Positions 1 to 8,765 of a stretch of 64,000 nt of DNA are shown piece by piece. The notes under the pieces are model-generated. The model did not search any database, had not been told where the DNA came from, and saw only the letters and a list, made by a program, of their open reading frames with translations. Position 1 is the first letter of the stretch. Every line of letters starts with the position of its first letter. Source of the DNA: Mycobacterium lacus (lineage in GTDB: Bacteria; Actinomycetota; Actinomycetes; Mycobacteriales; Mycobacteriaceae); NCBI RefSeq assembly GCF_010731535.1, contig NZ_AP022581.1, forward strand, positions 2,923,952 to 2,987,951, read 5' to 3'. The position numbers and the translations under genes were made by a program.

Positions 1-1
1 G

Positions 2-391
2 CACGCGACTATTTACGGCTACGGCATCGTGTCGGCGTTGTCGCCTCCGAGTGTCAACTCGTTGGTGGCGGAGGCGTTGACCCAGCACCGCCAGCGCCGC
101 GACGATGTCATCGCGATGCTGGCCGCCCGCAAGATCACCGCCCCGGTCGCCGCTGCGGGCTACCAGCTGCCCATGCAGGTGGGCAGCGCGGCGGATGCGG
201 CGCGGCTGGCCGTGCGGATGGAGAACGACGGTGCGACCGCGTGGCGCGCGGTCGTCGAGCGCGCCGACACGGCGGGTGACCGCGCGTTCGCGTCGACGGC
301 CCTAACCCAGAGCGCGGTCATGGCCGCCCGCTGGAACCGGGTCCTGGGCGCCTGGCCCATCACCGCGTCCTTCCCGGGCGGGAACGAGTAG
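2..391 (+). CDS. Ferritin-like DUF4439 protein, 5'-truncated by the window edge
   Basis: The reading frame is open from base 2 to the TAG at 389-391, so the true start lies upstream of the window. The visible 129 residues are alanine-rich and helical, with the pattern typical of the C-terminal half of DUF4439 ferritin-like proteins (HATIYGYG near the start, later RAFASTALTQSAVMAARWN). It corresponds by position to M. tuberculosis Rv2844, which sits beside proS. Function is unknown; the family shares the four-helix ferritin-like fold, but no metal ligands can be judged from this fragment. The stop codon lies inside the left arm of a long inverted repeat. A GTG at 29 is internal, not a start. 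Confidence 0.8.
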   Translation, partial: HATIYGYGIVSALSPPSVNSLVAEALTQHRQRRDDVIAMLAARKITAPVAAAGYQLPMQVGSAADAARLAVRMENDGATAWRAVVERADTAGDRAFASTALTQSAVMAARWNRVLGAWPITASFPGGNE

Positions 392-423
392 TTTTGCCGA
401 GCAGACGCAAAATCCCCCAAAAC
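389..423. repeat. Left arm of a split 35-bp hairpin (terminator-like)
   Basis: These 35 bases are the exact reverse complement of 2066-2100. Without the ISL3 insertion the arms would be separated by only a few bases and form a perfect 35-bp stem with a GAGCAGACGC core. The same core builds hairpins at 5878-5939 and 43599-43658. Its position between convergent genes (the DUF4439 gene and proS) suggests a bidirectional terminator. Confidence 0.8.
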
Positions 424-427
424 CAGC

Positions 428-435
428 CTGTTTTG
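428..435. repeat. Left 8-bp target-site duplication of ISL3 element
   Basis: CTGTTTTG here is repeated at 2064-2071, immediately outside the two ends of the ISL3 element. Eight-base duplications are typical of the ISL3 family. Confidence 0.9.
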
Positions 436-2063
436 GGTGCTCCTGACCTATCCGTGGGTTGATGGGTTGGAAGTTTCTTCTTGCTCCCTTCCGCGATAGT
501 TGCTCGTTGGCGCTGCCTGCGTGGGAGGTGTCCATGTGGAGCCCCCCGAGCGCAGCGAGGCGGAACGACATGGACACCGACGCGCGGGTGGCGCAGAATC
601 GGCGACGCTGCGGAAGGGGCCCGCCAGGGGTGCCCTGGTGGGGTGTTAGCCGCGGCCGGGCAGTGTGGGCGGTGGCCGCCGAGGGCGAGCATGGCCAGCG
701 CGATCAGTGCGGCGGGGTTGTGAAACCCGAACGCGACGCGGGTCAGGACCCGGATTTTGGTGTTGGTGGATTCGATCAGTCCCTGGGACAGGCCGTGGTC
801 GAGGGCGGCGTCGATGGCCTGGCGGTGGCGCACGATGCGGCCGGCCAGCTCGACGAATACCGGGATGCGGCAGCGCCGCGCCCAGGAGATCCACCGGTCC
901 AGGGCCTGTTTGCCTTCCTCGCCCTTGACCGAAAACACGTGCCGTAGGCCCTCTTTGAGCAGATAGGCACGGTATAGCCGGGGATCGGTCTTGGCGATCC
1001 AGGCCAGTTTGGCGGTTTGACGTTCGCTGAGGTCTTCGGGGTTTTTCCACAGCGCATAGCGGGCACCCTTGAGCCGCCGTGCCCGCTCATGACCCGGCCG
1101 CGGCGCGGTGTTCTTGGCGGGCCGGCCACGGCCCCATTTGGCCTCGGTACGCGCCAGCGTCCGCGCGTCATTCCAGGCCCGGCGCCGCTCGGCGTCCAGG
1201 GCCTCGGTGGCCCAGGCCACCACGTGAAACGGATCGGCGCAACGGATCGCGGCCGGGCAACGCTCGGCGACGACGTCGGCGATCCAGTCCGCCGCATCGG
1301 CGGACACATGGGTGATCTGCGCGGCCCGGTCGGCACCCAGCGCGTCGAAGAAGCGCCGCAGGGTGGCGGTGTCGCGTCCGGCGCGGCCCAGATCAGGTGG
1401 CCGCTGTCGTGGTCGACCACCACCGTCAAATACTTGTGGTGGCGTTTGTAGGCAATCTCGTCAATGCCGATACGACGCAGATTGGCGAACCGATCGACGG
1501 TCTTTTCGGTGTCGGCCCACACCCGGGCCACGACTGCCCCCACGGTGCGCCAGGCGATTCGCATCAGTTCGCACACCGCGGTTTTCGAGCAGGCCACCGC
1601 CAGCCAGGCCACCGTGTCATCAAAGGCAAACGTGTGTCCAGCATGGTGACGCGCCCACGGCACCATCACCACGGTCGGCCCATGGGCGGGCAATTCACCC
1701 GCGGCGCCTCGGCCTCCAAAACACCCGGATCGTGCCCAAGTCCAAGCCCCGCCACCGCCGCGGTCCCTCACCCCGGTCATACCAGGGCGCCTTGCGTTGA
1801 CAGCGGCCACAGCGGCCCGACATACCGCTGCGCGAGCGCACCCGCGCCACCACCAACTCCGCGCCATCGCCGTCTTCAGCGAACTCGATGTCCTCGATTA
1901 CCGTGCGGCGGTCGACACCAAGCAGCGCACGCCATAGCCTCACATTGCGCACGTCGTTGCTGGCTCCTTTGGTTTCGGACCCTTCACAAGCCAGAAACCT
2001 TAAGCCACAACGGCGTGCGCCCCTACTTCGCTGCTATCCACCCACGGAACTGTCAGAAGAGCC
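436..2063 (-). mobile_element. ISL3-family insertion sequence, about 1.63 kb
   Basis: The element is bounded by imperfect terminal inverted repeats of about 29 bp. The right end reads inward as GGCTCTTCTGACAGTTCCGT and the left as GGTGCTCCTGACCTATCCGT. GGCTCTTC is a common ISL3 terminus. An 8-bp direct repeat CTGTTTTG flanks it exactly. It carries one transposase gene on the minus strand, disrupted by frameshifts. It landed in the loop-proximal part of a long hairpin between the DUF4439 gene and proS, so it probably disrupted no protein. Confidence 0.9.
646..1952 (-). pseudogene. ISL3-family transposase, frameshifted
   Basis: The product is a DDE transposase spread over at least three frames. 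The GTG start at 1952 has an AAAGGAG sequence 11 bp upstream and opens the N-terminal part with CGRCQ zinc-binding character. The frame changes near 1715, then covers the segment with IGIDEIAYKRHHKYLTVVVD, which holds the first catalytic aspartate. It changes again near 1380-1390 into the segment with ADPFHVVAW and LIESTNTKIRVL. The C-terminus probably ends near 646, after another shift. Protein similarity to ISL3 transposases is high between the breaks, so the lesions are few, probably single-base indels. No intact transposase can be made without frameshifting. Confidence 0.85.
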
Positions 2064-2065
2064 CT

Positions 2066-2100
2066 GTTTTGGGGGATTTTGCGTCTGCTCGGCAAAACTA
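2066..2100. repeat. Right arm of the split 35-bp hairpin
   Basis: Exact reverse complement of 389-423. It lies just outside the ISL3 right end, and its last four bases belong to the target duplication of the next IS. Confidence 0.8.
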
Positions 2101-2102
2101 GC
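2097..2102. repeat. Left 6-bp target-site duplication ACTAGC
   Basis: Repeated exactly at 4098-4103, directly outside the inverted ends of the IS1634-type element. Confidence 0.8.
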
Positions 2103-4097
2103 CCGAAGTTGCGACGGGTTCTGACGCGGAAGTGTGATGTGACCTGACGTTTCGGGTGTTGAAGCCCTGGTGTTTGTAGTCAGAATACTGGTGTGTTGTG
2201 TTGATGATCGTCGCGGTAGGTCGGTTACGATGCTTGGTATGCCGCGCAACATGGGGAAAGTCCACGTAGTCAGAGTCAAGAAGACTCATGTGGATAAGCA
2301 GGGGCGGCGGCGTGACTACGAATCGGTGTATCTGCGCCGCACGTTTCGCGACGGCGCCAAAGTGCGGAACGAGACGGTGGCCAACCTGTCGATGCTGCCG
2401 GCGGCCTCGATCACCGCGCTGGAGGCGACGCTGAAGGGGGCAGGCCCTGATCCCGGCGGGCAGCGAGTTCACCAAGACCCGCTCGCTGCCGCACGGGCAT
2501 GTGGCCGCGGTGTCGGCGATGGCGCATCGGCTCGGGTTTCCCGCGCTGCTGGGCCCGGCCTGCCGGTCACGCGATGTGGTGTTCGCGTTGATCATCTCGC
2601 GGGTGATCCGCCCAGCGTCCAAGCTGTCCACCCTGTCACGGTGGCCCGATACCACGTTGGGTGTCGATCTGGACGTGGCGGGGGGCGTCGACCGACGAGA
2701 TCTACGCGGCGATGGACTGGCTGGCGCACCGCCAAGATGCGATCGAGCGCAAACTGGCCGCCAAACACCTGAGCCCGCAAGCAAACCCGCATCGGATGGC
2801 GTTGTTTGACCTGACCAGTTCGTGGGTGACCGGGCGGTGTTGTGAGCTGGCCGCGCACGGGTATTCCCGCGACGGCAAGAAGGGCTGCGCGCAGATCGAG
2901 TACGGGTGCTCACCGACCCCGGCGGACGGCCGGTGGCGGTGCGGGTGGTGCGCGGGGATACCGCCGACCCGGTCGCGTTCACCGAGATCGTCGCCGAACT
3001 GCCCGCCACCTTCGGCCTCACCGACCTGGTGCTGGTGGGTGATCGCGGCATGATCACCTCCGCGCGCATCGGCATGCTGCGCGAACTCAACGACAACCCC
3101 GACGCCCCAACCGATTTCGGGTGGATCACCGCGCTGCGGGCACCGGCGATCGCCAAACTCGCCCGTGACGACGGGCCACTGCAGATGACCCTGTTCGACA
3201 CCCAGGACCTGGCCGAGATCGTCCACCCCGACTACCCCGACGAACGGCTCATCGCCTGCCGCAACCCGCTCTGGCGGCCGAGCGTGCCCGCAAACGCCGC
3301 GATCTACTGGACGCCACCGACAAAGAGCTCGCCCGGATCAAGGACCGGTGGACCGCGGCACCTTGTCCGGCGCCGCCGAGATCGGCAAAGCCCTCGGCAA
3401 AGTCAGCGGAAAATACAAGGTGGACAAGCACTTTGTCACCACCATCACCGACACCAGCTTCACCTTCGCACGCAACCAGGCGGCCATCGACGCCGAAGCC
3501 GCCCTGGATGGCATCTACGTGCTACGCACCAGCGTTGACCCCGACACCCTCGATGCGGCCGGCGTCGTCGCCGGCTACAAGAACCTGGCCAATATCGAAC
3601 GCGACTTTCGCATCATCAAAGCCGACGACCTGGATCTGCGACCCATCTATCACCGTCTCGATCAGCGTGCGCGCGCACGTGCTGATCTGCCTGCTGGCCT
3701 GCTACCTCGTCTGGCACCTACGCAGGCCTGGGCGCCGCTGACCTTCACCGACGAAACACCACCGGCGCGCGACAACCCGGTCGCGCCGCGCAACGCTCCG
3801 CCGCCGCCAACGCGAAAGCCTCGACAAAACACGACGCCGACGGCAACCCGCTACGCAGCTTCCGCGGCCTGCTCGACCATCTCGGCACCCTCACCCGCGA
3901 CCGCATCCGCTACCACGACACCGACATCGAAATCGACAAACTCACCGAACCCACCCCCGACCAACGCCGCGCCTTCGACCTCATCGACACCACCATTCCC
4001 CTCACCATCGCCGCGTAGCCAGAACAAACACCCACCCGAACCGGCAAAACCCCAGGTAAACCCAAGAAATCACCTAACCCAACAGTCGCAACTTCGG
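2103..4097 (+). mobile_element. IS1634-type (IS1549-like) insertion sequence, about 2.0 kb
   Basis: The ends are 13-bp perfect inverted repeats, CCGAAGTTGCGAC reading inward at 2103 and from 4097. They are flanked by a 6-bp direct repeat ACTAGC at 2097-2102 and 4098-4103. The single internal gene encodes an IS1634-type transposase on the plus strand, broken by several frameshifts. The left target duplication is at the outer end of the hairpin arm left by the neighbouring ISL3 element, so two insertions hit the same short intergenic site. Confidence 0.85.
2239..4018 (+). pseudogene. IS1634/IS4-like transposase, multiply frameshifted
   Basis: The gene starts at ATG 2239 (MPRNMGKVHVVRVKK) and would end at TAG 4016-4018, about the usual length for this family. 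Matching protein is found in successive frames with changes near 2440, 2690, 2905, 3270, 3355 and 3690-3740. Recognisable segments include DVVFALIISRVIRPASKLS, LTDLVLVGDRGMI (the DDE aspartate region), DFGWITALRAP and VVAGYKNLANIERDFRIIK (the glutamate region). At least five indels are needed to restore the frame. The protein between breaks is otherwise well preserved, while the flanking genes show no such damage. Confidence 0.85.
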
Positions 4098-4103
4098 ACT
4101 AGC
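4098..4103. repeat. Right 6-bp target-site duplication ACTAGC
   Basis: Matches 2097-2102; marks the right boundary of the IS1634-type element, 8 bp before the proS stop codon. Confidence 0.8.
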
Positions 4104-4110
4104 GCCGTCG

Positions 4111-5859
4111 CTAGCCGGTGACCGTCGCCACAATATCGGTGGCCAGCGCCGCACCGACGGTCATCGTGCGAATCTCGCCGCTGAAGCGGTTGCGCAGCTC
4201 GACCACGCCGTCCGCCCAGCCTCGCCCCACGACAACGATCCAAGGCATACCCAGCAGTTCAGCGTCTTTGAACTTCACGCCGGGCGAGGCCTGGCGGTCA
4301 TCGAGGAGCACCTCAACGCCCAACCGATCCAGGTCGGCTGCCAACGCGGCGGCTCCCGCGCGCGCCTGCGCGTCCTTGTTGGCGATCACGAGGTGAACGT
4401 CGAACGGTGCCACCGCTGACGGCCAGCGCAGTCCCAACTCGTCGTGATGCTGCTCGGCGATAACGGCCACCAACCGCGAAATCCCGAGGCCGTAGGAGCC
4501 CATGGTCAGCCGCACCGGCTTGCCGTCCTCACCGAGCACGTCGGCGGTGAACGCGTCGGTGTATTTGCGGCCAAGCTGGAAGATGTGCGCGATCTCGATA
4601 CCGCGCGCCGATACCAGCGGACCGCCACCATCGGGAGATGGATCACCGTCGCGCACCTCGGCGGCCTCGATGGTGCCGTCGGCGGTGAAGTCGCGGCCGG
4701 CCACCAGCCCGACCACGTGGCGGCCGGGCTCGTCGGCCCCGGTGATCCAGCTGGTGCCGTCGACCACCCGCGGATCGACGAGGTAGCGAACATTGTTGTC
4801 CCGCAACGCCTTCGGTCCGATATAACCCTTCACCAGGAACGGATACTTGGCGAAGTCGTCGTCGTCGAGCAATGCGTAGTCGGCCGGTTCCAGCGCCGCG
4901 GCCAGCCTCTTGTCGTCGACCTCGCGGTCGCCCGGCACGCCGATGGCCAGCAGCTCCCAATCCCCGCCCGGCGGGTGAACCTTGACCATGACGTTCTTCA
5001 AGGTGTCCGCGGCGGTGACCGCGCGGCCCAGGTCGGCCTCGTTCGCCCAAGCCACCAAGCTGGCGATGGTCGGGGTGTCACCGGTGTCGTAGACCACCGC
5101 CTCGGGCTGCCCGTCGATGGGCAGCGTCTCCGGGCGCGAGGTCACGACCGCCTCGACGTTGGCCGCGTAACCCGACTGAAGGCACCGCACGAAGGTGTCC
5201 TCACCGATCGGGCTCTCGGCCAAGAACTCTTCCGACGCGCTGCCGCCCATCGCCCCGGACACCGCGGACACGATGACATAGCGCACCTGCAGTCGGTCGA
5301 AGATGCGCTGATAGGCCTCGCGGTGCGCGTGGTAGGCGGCCTTGAGGCCCGCGTCGTCGATGTCGAAGGAGTAGGAGTCCTTCATGAGGAACTCCCGGAC
5401 GCGCAGGATGCCGGCGCGCGGCCGCGTCTCGTCGCGGTATTTGTTCTGGATTTGGTACAGCAGCAGCGGAAAGTCTTTGTAGGAGCTGTATTCGCCCTTC
5501 ACCGTCAGGGTGAAGAACTCTTCGTGCGTCGGGCCCAGCATGTAGTCGTTGCCGCGACGGTCCTTGACGCGAAATACCCCGTCGCCGTAGTCGGTCCACC
5601 GGTTGGTCGTCTCGTACGGCGCCCGCGGCAGTAGCGCCGGGAACAGAATCTCCTGCCCGCCGATCGCGTTCATCTCGTCGCGGACGACGCGTTCGATCTT
5701 GCGCAGCACCCGCAGGCCGAGTGGTAGCCAGCTGTAGAGCCCGGGCGCGACGGGCCGTACGTATCCCGCCCGGATCAGCAGTTTGTGGCTGGCGACTTCG
5801 GCGTCGGCGGGATCGTCGCGCAGCGTGCGCAGGAACAACTCGGACATCCGGGTGATCAC
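4111..5859 (-). CDS. proS: Prolyl-tRNA synthetase
   Basis: Charges tRNA-Pro with proline in the cytoplasm. The 582-residue protein has the bacterial ProRS layout: class II catalytic core with motif 2 region around LGPTHEEFF and [11 protein letters not shown], an inserted editing-type domain in the middle, motif 3 [12 protein letters not shown], and a C-terminal anticodon-binding domain starting near VHLVIANKD. The GTG at 5859 is preferred because it gives MITRMSELF, as in the 582-residue M. tuberculosis protein (Rv2845c). An ATG three codons upstream is also possible. A hairpin separates it from upstream efpA. Its 3' end lies directly beside the IS1634-type element. Confidence 0.95.
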   Translation of the reverse strand: MITRMSELFLRTLRDDPADAEVASHKLLIRAGYVRPVAPGLYSWLPLGLRVLRKIERVVRDEMNAIGGQEILFPALLPRAPYETTNRWTDYGDGVFRVKDRRGNDYMLGPTHEEFFTLTVKGEYSSYKDFPLLLYQIQNKYRDETRPRAGILRVREFLMKDSYSFDIDDAGLKAAYHAHREAYQRIFDRLQVRYVIVSAVSGAMGGSASEEFLAESPIGEDTFVRCLQSGYAANVEAVVTSRPETLPIDGQPEAVVYDTGDTPTIASLVAWANEADLGRAVTAADTLKNVMVKVHPPGGDWELLAIGVPGDREVDDKRLAAALEPADYALLDDDDFAKYPFLVKGYIGPKALRDNNVRYLVDPRVVDGTSWITGADEPGRHVVGLVAGRDFTADGTIEAAEVRDGDPSPDGGGPLVSARGIEIAHIFQLGRKYTDAFTADVLGEDGKPVRLTMGSYGLGISRLVAVIAEQHHDELGLRWPSAVAPFDVHLVIANKDAQARAGAAALAADLDRLGVEVLLDDRQASPGVKFKDAELLGMPWIVVVGRGWADGVVELRNRFSGEIRTMTVGAALATDIVATVTG

Positions 5860-5877
5860 AGCGCGCAAGCCTAGTTA

Positions 5878-5939
5878 GCCGAGCAGACGCGAAAGCTCCC
5901 AGGTCTGCCCGAAATAAGGCACCTTTGTGTCTGCTCGGC
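5878..5939. terminator. Imperfect GAGCAGACGC-type hairpin between efpA and proS
   Basis: GCCGAGCAGAC at 5878 pairs with GTCTGCTCGGC ending at 5939, with imperfect pairing through the middle. It begins 3 bp after the efpA stop codon in the direction of transcription and precedes proS, which fits a terminator for efpA. It shares its core with the split hairpin at 389/2100 and the perfect one at 43599. No U-tract follows, which is normal for mycobacteria. Confidence 0.6.
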
Positions 5940-5942
5940 CGG

Positions 5943-7535
5943 CTATAGCTCGCCGGCGTCGATCGCTTCCTTGACCTCTTGCGCGTGGGCAACTTGCGCG
6001 GGGGTGTAGCCGATGAGCAGCGCCGCGCCGCCGACGATGACGGCCGCCCCGGCCACCCATAGCAGGCCGTAGGTGTAGCCGTGGTCAAGGGCTTGCAGCT
6101 GAACGTCGTTCATGAACTTCACCGGGCCGGTGGTACCGCCCAGGTACAGCGTGCGCGAGGTGATCACGGCCTGGATGACGGCCAACACCAGCGGCCCACC
6201 CAGGCTCTGCAGCATCAGTGTCATCGCCGACACCGGGCCGATCTGGTCGAAGCCGACGCCGGCGATCGCCGACAGCGTCAGCGGGACGACGGCCATGCCG
6301 ATGCCGATCCCGCCCACGACGACGGGCGCCACCAAGTTCGGGAAGTACGGCACGCCGCGGTGCATGAACCACCAGCCGTACAGCATGGCGAGAAATAGCA
6401 GGTACCCACCGGCGATCGTGAGCACGCGTGGTGAGAACCGCGACACCAGCTGCGACGAGATACCCAGACCGATGCCCATCGCGAGCACGAACGGGATGAA
6501 GCCGACGCCCGCGCGCAGCGCGCTGTACCCCAGGATGTCCTGCACGTACAGGCCGATGCACACCGTCAGGCTGAACATGACACCCCCGGCCAGGAAGATC
6601 GCGGTGAACGTCACCAGCCGGTTGCGGTCGCGGAACAGGCGGAACGGCACGACGGGGTTGTCGGCGGTGCGCTCCACTACGACGAACGCGATGGCGGCCG
6701 CCAAGGCCACCATGCCCGAGCCGATCGTGGTGATGGAGATCCAGCCCTTCTCCGGCCCCATCGAGAAGGCGAAGACGGCGGCCGTGCAGGCCAGCGTGGC
6801 CAGCACGGCCCCGGTCGCGTCGAGCTTCATCCGCTCTCTGCTGGTCTCCCGCAGCGCCGTGCGGGCCAGGTAGATCATCACCAGCCCGATCGGCACGTTC
6901 ACCATGAAGGCCAGCCGCCAGGAAACCTCGGTCAGCGCCCCGCCGACCACCAGGCCCATCACCGAGCCGATCGCCGTCATCGCGGCGAACACGGCCGTCG
7001 CGGCATTACGGGCCGGCCCCTTCGGGAAGGTGGTCGCGACTAGCGCCAGACCGGTCGGCGAAGCGATCGCAGACCCGATGCCCTGGGAGAGCCGCGCGAT
7101 GACCATCGTCGCCTCGTCCCAGGCGACCGCGCACAGCACCGACGAGATGGTGAACAGCGCGACGCCGACGATGAAGGTGCGCTTGCGTCCGATGGTGTCG
7201 CCGAGGCGACCCCCGAGCAGCATCAGCCCACCGAACGTCAGCACGTAGGCGGTGATCACCCAGCTGCGGCCGGCGTCGGACAGGCTCAGCTCGTTCTGAA
7301 TCTTAGGAAGCGCCACGATGGCGACGGTGCTGTCCATGGTCGCCAGCAGCTGCATACCACCGATGGCGATGACGGCGGCGACAAAGCTACGCGAGGGCAG
7401 CCAGGTCGGGTAATACCTGCTAAGACGCTCTGAGACGGTTACGGTCGGGCGCGGCGGACGCTCCGGGGCCGGACGTTCCTGGCGGCCGGACGTCCAGTCG
7501 TGGACTGCCCGCTCTGTGTCATTGAGAGCCGTCAT
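5943..7535 (-). CDS. efpA: EfpA-type major facilitator efflux pump
   Basis: A 530-residue inner-membrane drug:H+ antiporter of the 14-helix DHA2 family, the same length as M. tuberculosis EfpA (Rv2846c). MDSTVAIVALP (residues 67-77) is the family motif in helix 1, and GRLGDTIGRKR (109-119) is MFS motif A in the loop between helices 2 and 3. Residues 1-45 are a hydrophilic cytoplasmic tail. The 33 bp upstream are AT-rich and contain TAAGAT at 7560-7555 (minus strand), 20 bp before the ATG, a plausible -10 box. Homologues are linked to tolerance of several drugs; the natural substrate is not settled. Confidence 0.95.
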   Translation of the reverse strand: MTALNDTERAVHDWTSGRQERPAPERPPRPTVTVSERLSRYYPTWLPSRSFVAAVIAIGGMQLLATMDSTVAIVALPKIQNELSLSDAGRSWVITAYVLTFGGLMLLGGRLGDTIGRKRTFIVGVALFTISSVLCAVAWDEATMVIARLSQGIGSAIASPTGLALVATTFPKGPARNAATAVFAAMTAIGSVMGLVVGGALTEVSWRLAFMVNVPIGLVMIYLARTALRETSRERMKLDATGAVLATLACTAAVFAFSMGPEKGWISITTIGSGMVALAAAIAFVVVERTADNPVVPFRLFRDRNRLVTFTAIFLAGGVMFSLTVCIGLYVQDILGYSALRAGVGFIPFVLAMGIGLGISSQLVSRFSPRVLTIAGGYLLFLAMLYGWWFMHRGVPYFPNLVAPVVVGGIGIGMAVVPLTLSAIAGVGFDQIGPVSAMTLMLQSLGGPLVLAVIQAVITSRTLYLGGTTGPVKFMNDVQLQALDHGYTYGLLWVAGAAVIVGGAALLIGYTPAQVAHAQEVKEAIDAGEL

Positions 7536-7568
7536 AGCGGGTTACCTTACAGTAATCTTAAGAATTGT

Positions 7569-8765
7569 TTAAACCCCGAACGCCGCTACGGCCCCGATCA
7601 CGATGATCGCGGGAGGTCGAACCCCCTGCGCGCGGACCTTCTCCGGCGTGTCAGCGAGGGTCGTCCGCAACGTCTGCTGAGCGGCCGTCGTTCCTTGTTG
7701 AACCACCAGCACTGGCGTATCCGCAGGTCGTCCGCCTCTAATCAAGGCTTCCACGAAAAGCTCGATGCGTTCGACCGCCATCAGCAAAACGATGGTGCCC
7801 GTCATTGCGGCCAGTGCATTCCAATTTACTAACGATTCGGGGTGGTCCGGCGCGAGATGGCCGCTGACCACCACAAACTCGTGATTTGTGGCCCGGTGGG
7901 TGACGGGAACGCCCGCCAGCGCGGGCACCGCTATGGCACTCGTCACACCCGGCACCACGGTCACCGGAACTCCGGCGTCGGCGCAGGCCAGCACTTCCTC
8001 ATAACCCCGGGCGAACACGAAGGGGTCCCCCCCTTTGAGGCGCACCACAAACTTCCCCGATCTGGCCCGTTCGATCATGACGTCGTTGATCGCGTCCTGA
8101 GCCATGGCCCGGCCATACGGGATCTTGGCCGCGTCGATGACCTCCACGTGAGGCGGCAGCTCGGCCAGCAGTTCGGGCGGCGCGAGCCGATCGGCGACCA
8201 CCACATCGGCCTGGGCGAGCAGACGGCGGCCACGCACCGTGATCAGTTCGGGATCGCCAGGGCCGCCGCCGACCAGCGCGACCCCACCGCGGACGACATC
8301 GGAACTCTCGGCGGCGATAAGGCCCTGTTGCAACGCCTCACGAATGGCCGATCGGATCGCCGCCGAACGGCGGTGCTCGCCACCGGCCAGCACACCCACC
8401 GATAGTCCCGCGTAGCTGAACGAGGCCGGGGTGACCGCCGTCCCCTCAACGGCAATGTCGGCACGGACACAAAAGATGCGGCGGCGATCGGCCTCGGCGA
8501 CGACGGCCGCGTTGACGTGCGCGTCGTCGGTGGCCGCGATCGCATACCATGCCCCCTCGAGGTCGCCGTCGCGGTATTCACGGGTCACCAGGGTGATCCC
8601 GTCCATGGCCTCGACGGCCCGGGTGGCGCTCCGGGAGATGACATGCACGTCTGCGCCGCTGGCAATGAGCAGGGGCAGCCGACGCTGGGCCACCGTGCCC
8701 CCGCCGACGACGACGACCCTCTTGCCGGCCAGTCGCAGTCCGACGAGGTAGGGACTCTCAGTCAC
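7569..8765 (-). CDS. cysG: Multifunctional siroheme synthase (precorrin-2 dehydrogenase / uroporphyrinogen-III methyltransferase)
   Basis: A two-domain protein of 398 residues. Residues 1-150 form a SirC/Met8-type NAD-binding domain (VVVVGGGTVAQRR) that oxidises precorrin-2 and may insert iron. Residues 160-398 form the SUMT methyltransferase (VALVGGGPGDPELIT, LKGGDPFVFARG, VVPGVTSA), which methylates uroporphyrinogen III at C2 and C7. It feeds siroheme for sulfite and nitrite reductase and can supply precorrin-2 to cobalamin synthesis. The start overlaps the cobB stop by 4 bp (8762-8765), so the two are translationally coupled. Orthologue of Rv2847c. Confidence 0.93.
   Translation of the reverse strand: MTESPYLVGLRLAGKRVVVVGGGTVAQRRLPLLIASGADVHVISRSATRAVEAMDGITLVTREYRDGDLEGAWYAIAATDDAHVNAAVVAEADRRRIFCVRADIAVEGTAVTPASFSYAGLSVGVLAGGEHRRSAAIRSAIREALQQGLIAAESSDVVRGGVALVGGGPGDPELITVRGRRLLAQADVVVADRLAPPELLAELPPHVEVIDAAKIPYGRAMAQDAINDVMIERARSGKFVVRLKGGDPFVFARGYEEVLACADAGVPVTVVPGVTSAIAVPALAGVPVTHRATNHEFVVVSGHLAPDHPESLVNWNALAAMTGTIVLLMAVERIELFVEALIRGGRPADTPVLVVQQGTTAAQQTLRTTLADTPEKVRAQGVRPPAIIVIGAVAAFGV

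Noticed and set aside
360..1307. A 315-codon minus-strand frame through the ISL3 right half
   Set aside because: It is one frame of the broken transposase that reads past the IS end into the flanking hairpin; not a separate gene.
4444..5634. Long plus-strand frame opposite proS (396 codons)
   Set aside because: Antisense shadow of a clear prolyl-tRNA synthetase, caused by high GC; no family-like sequence.
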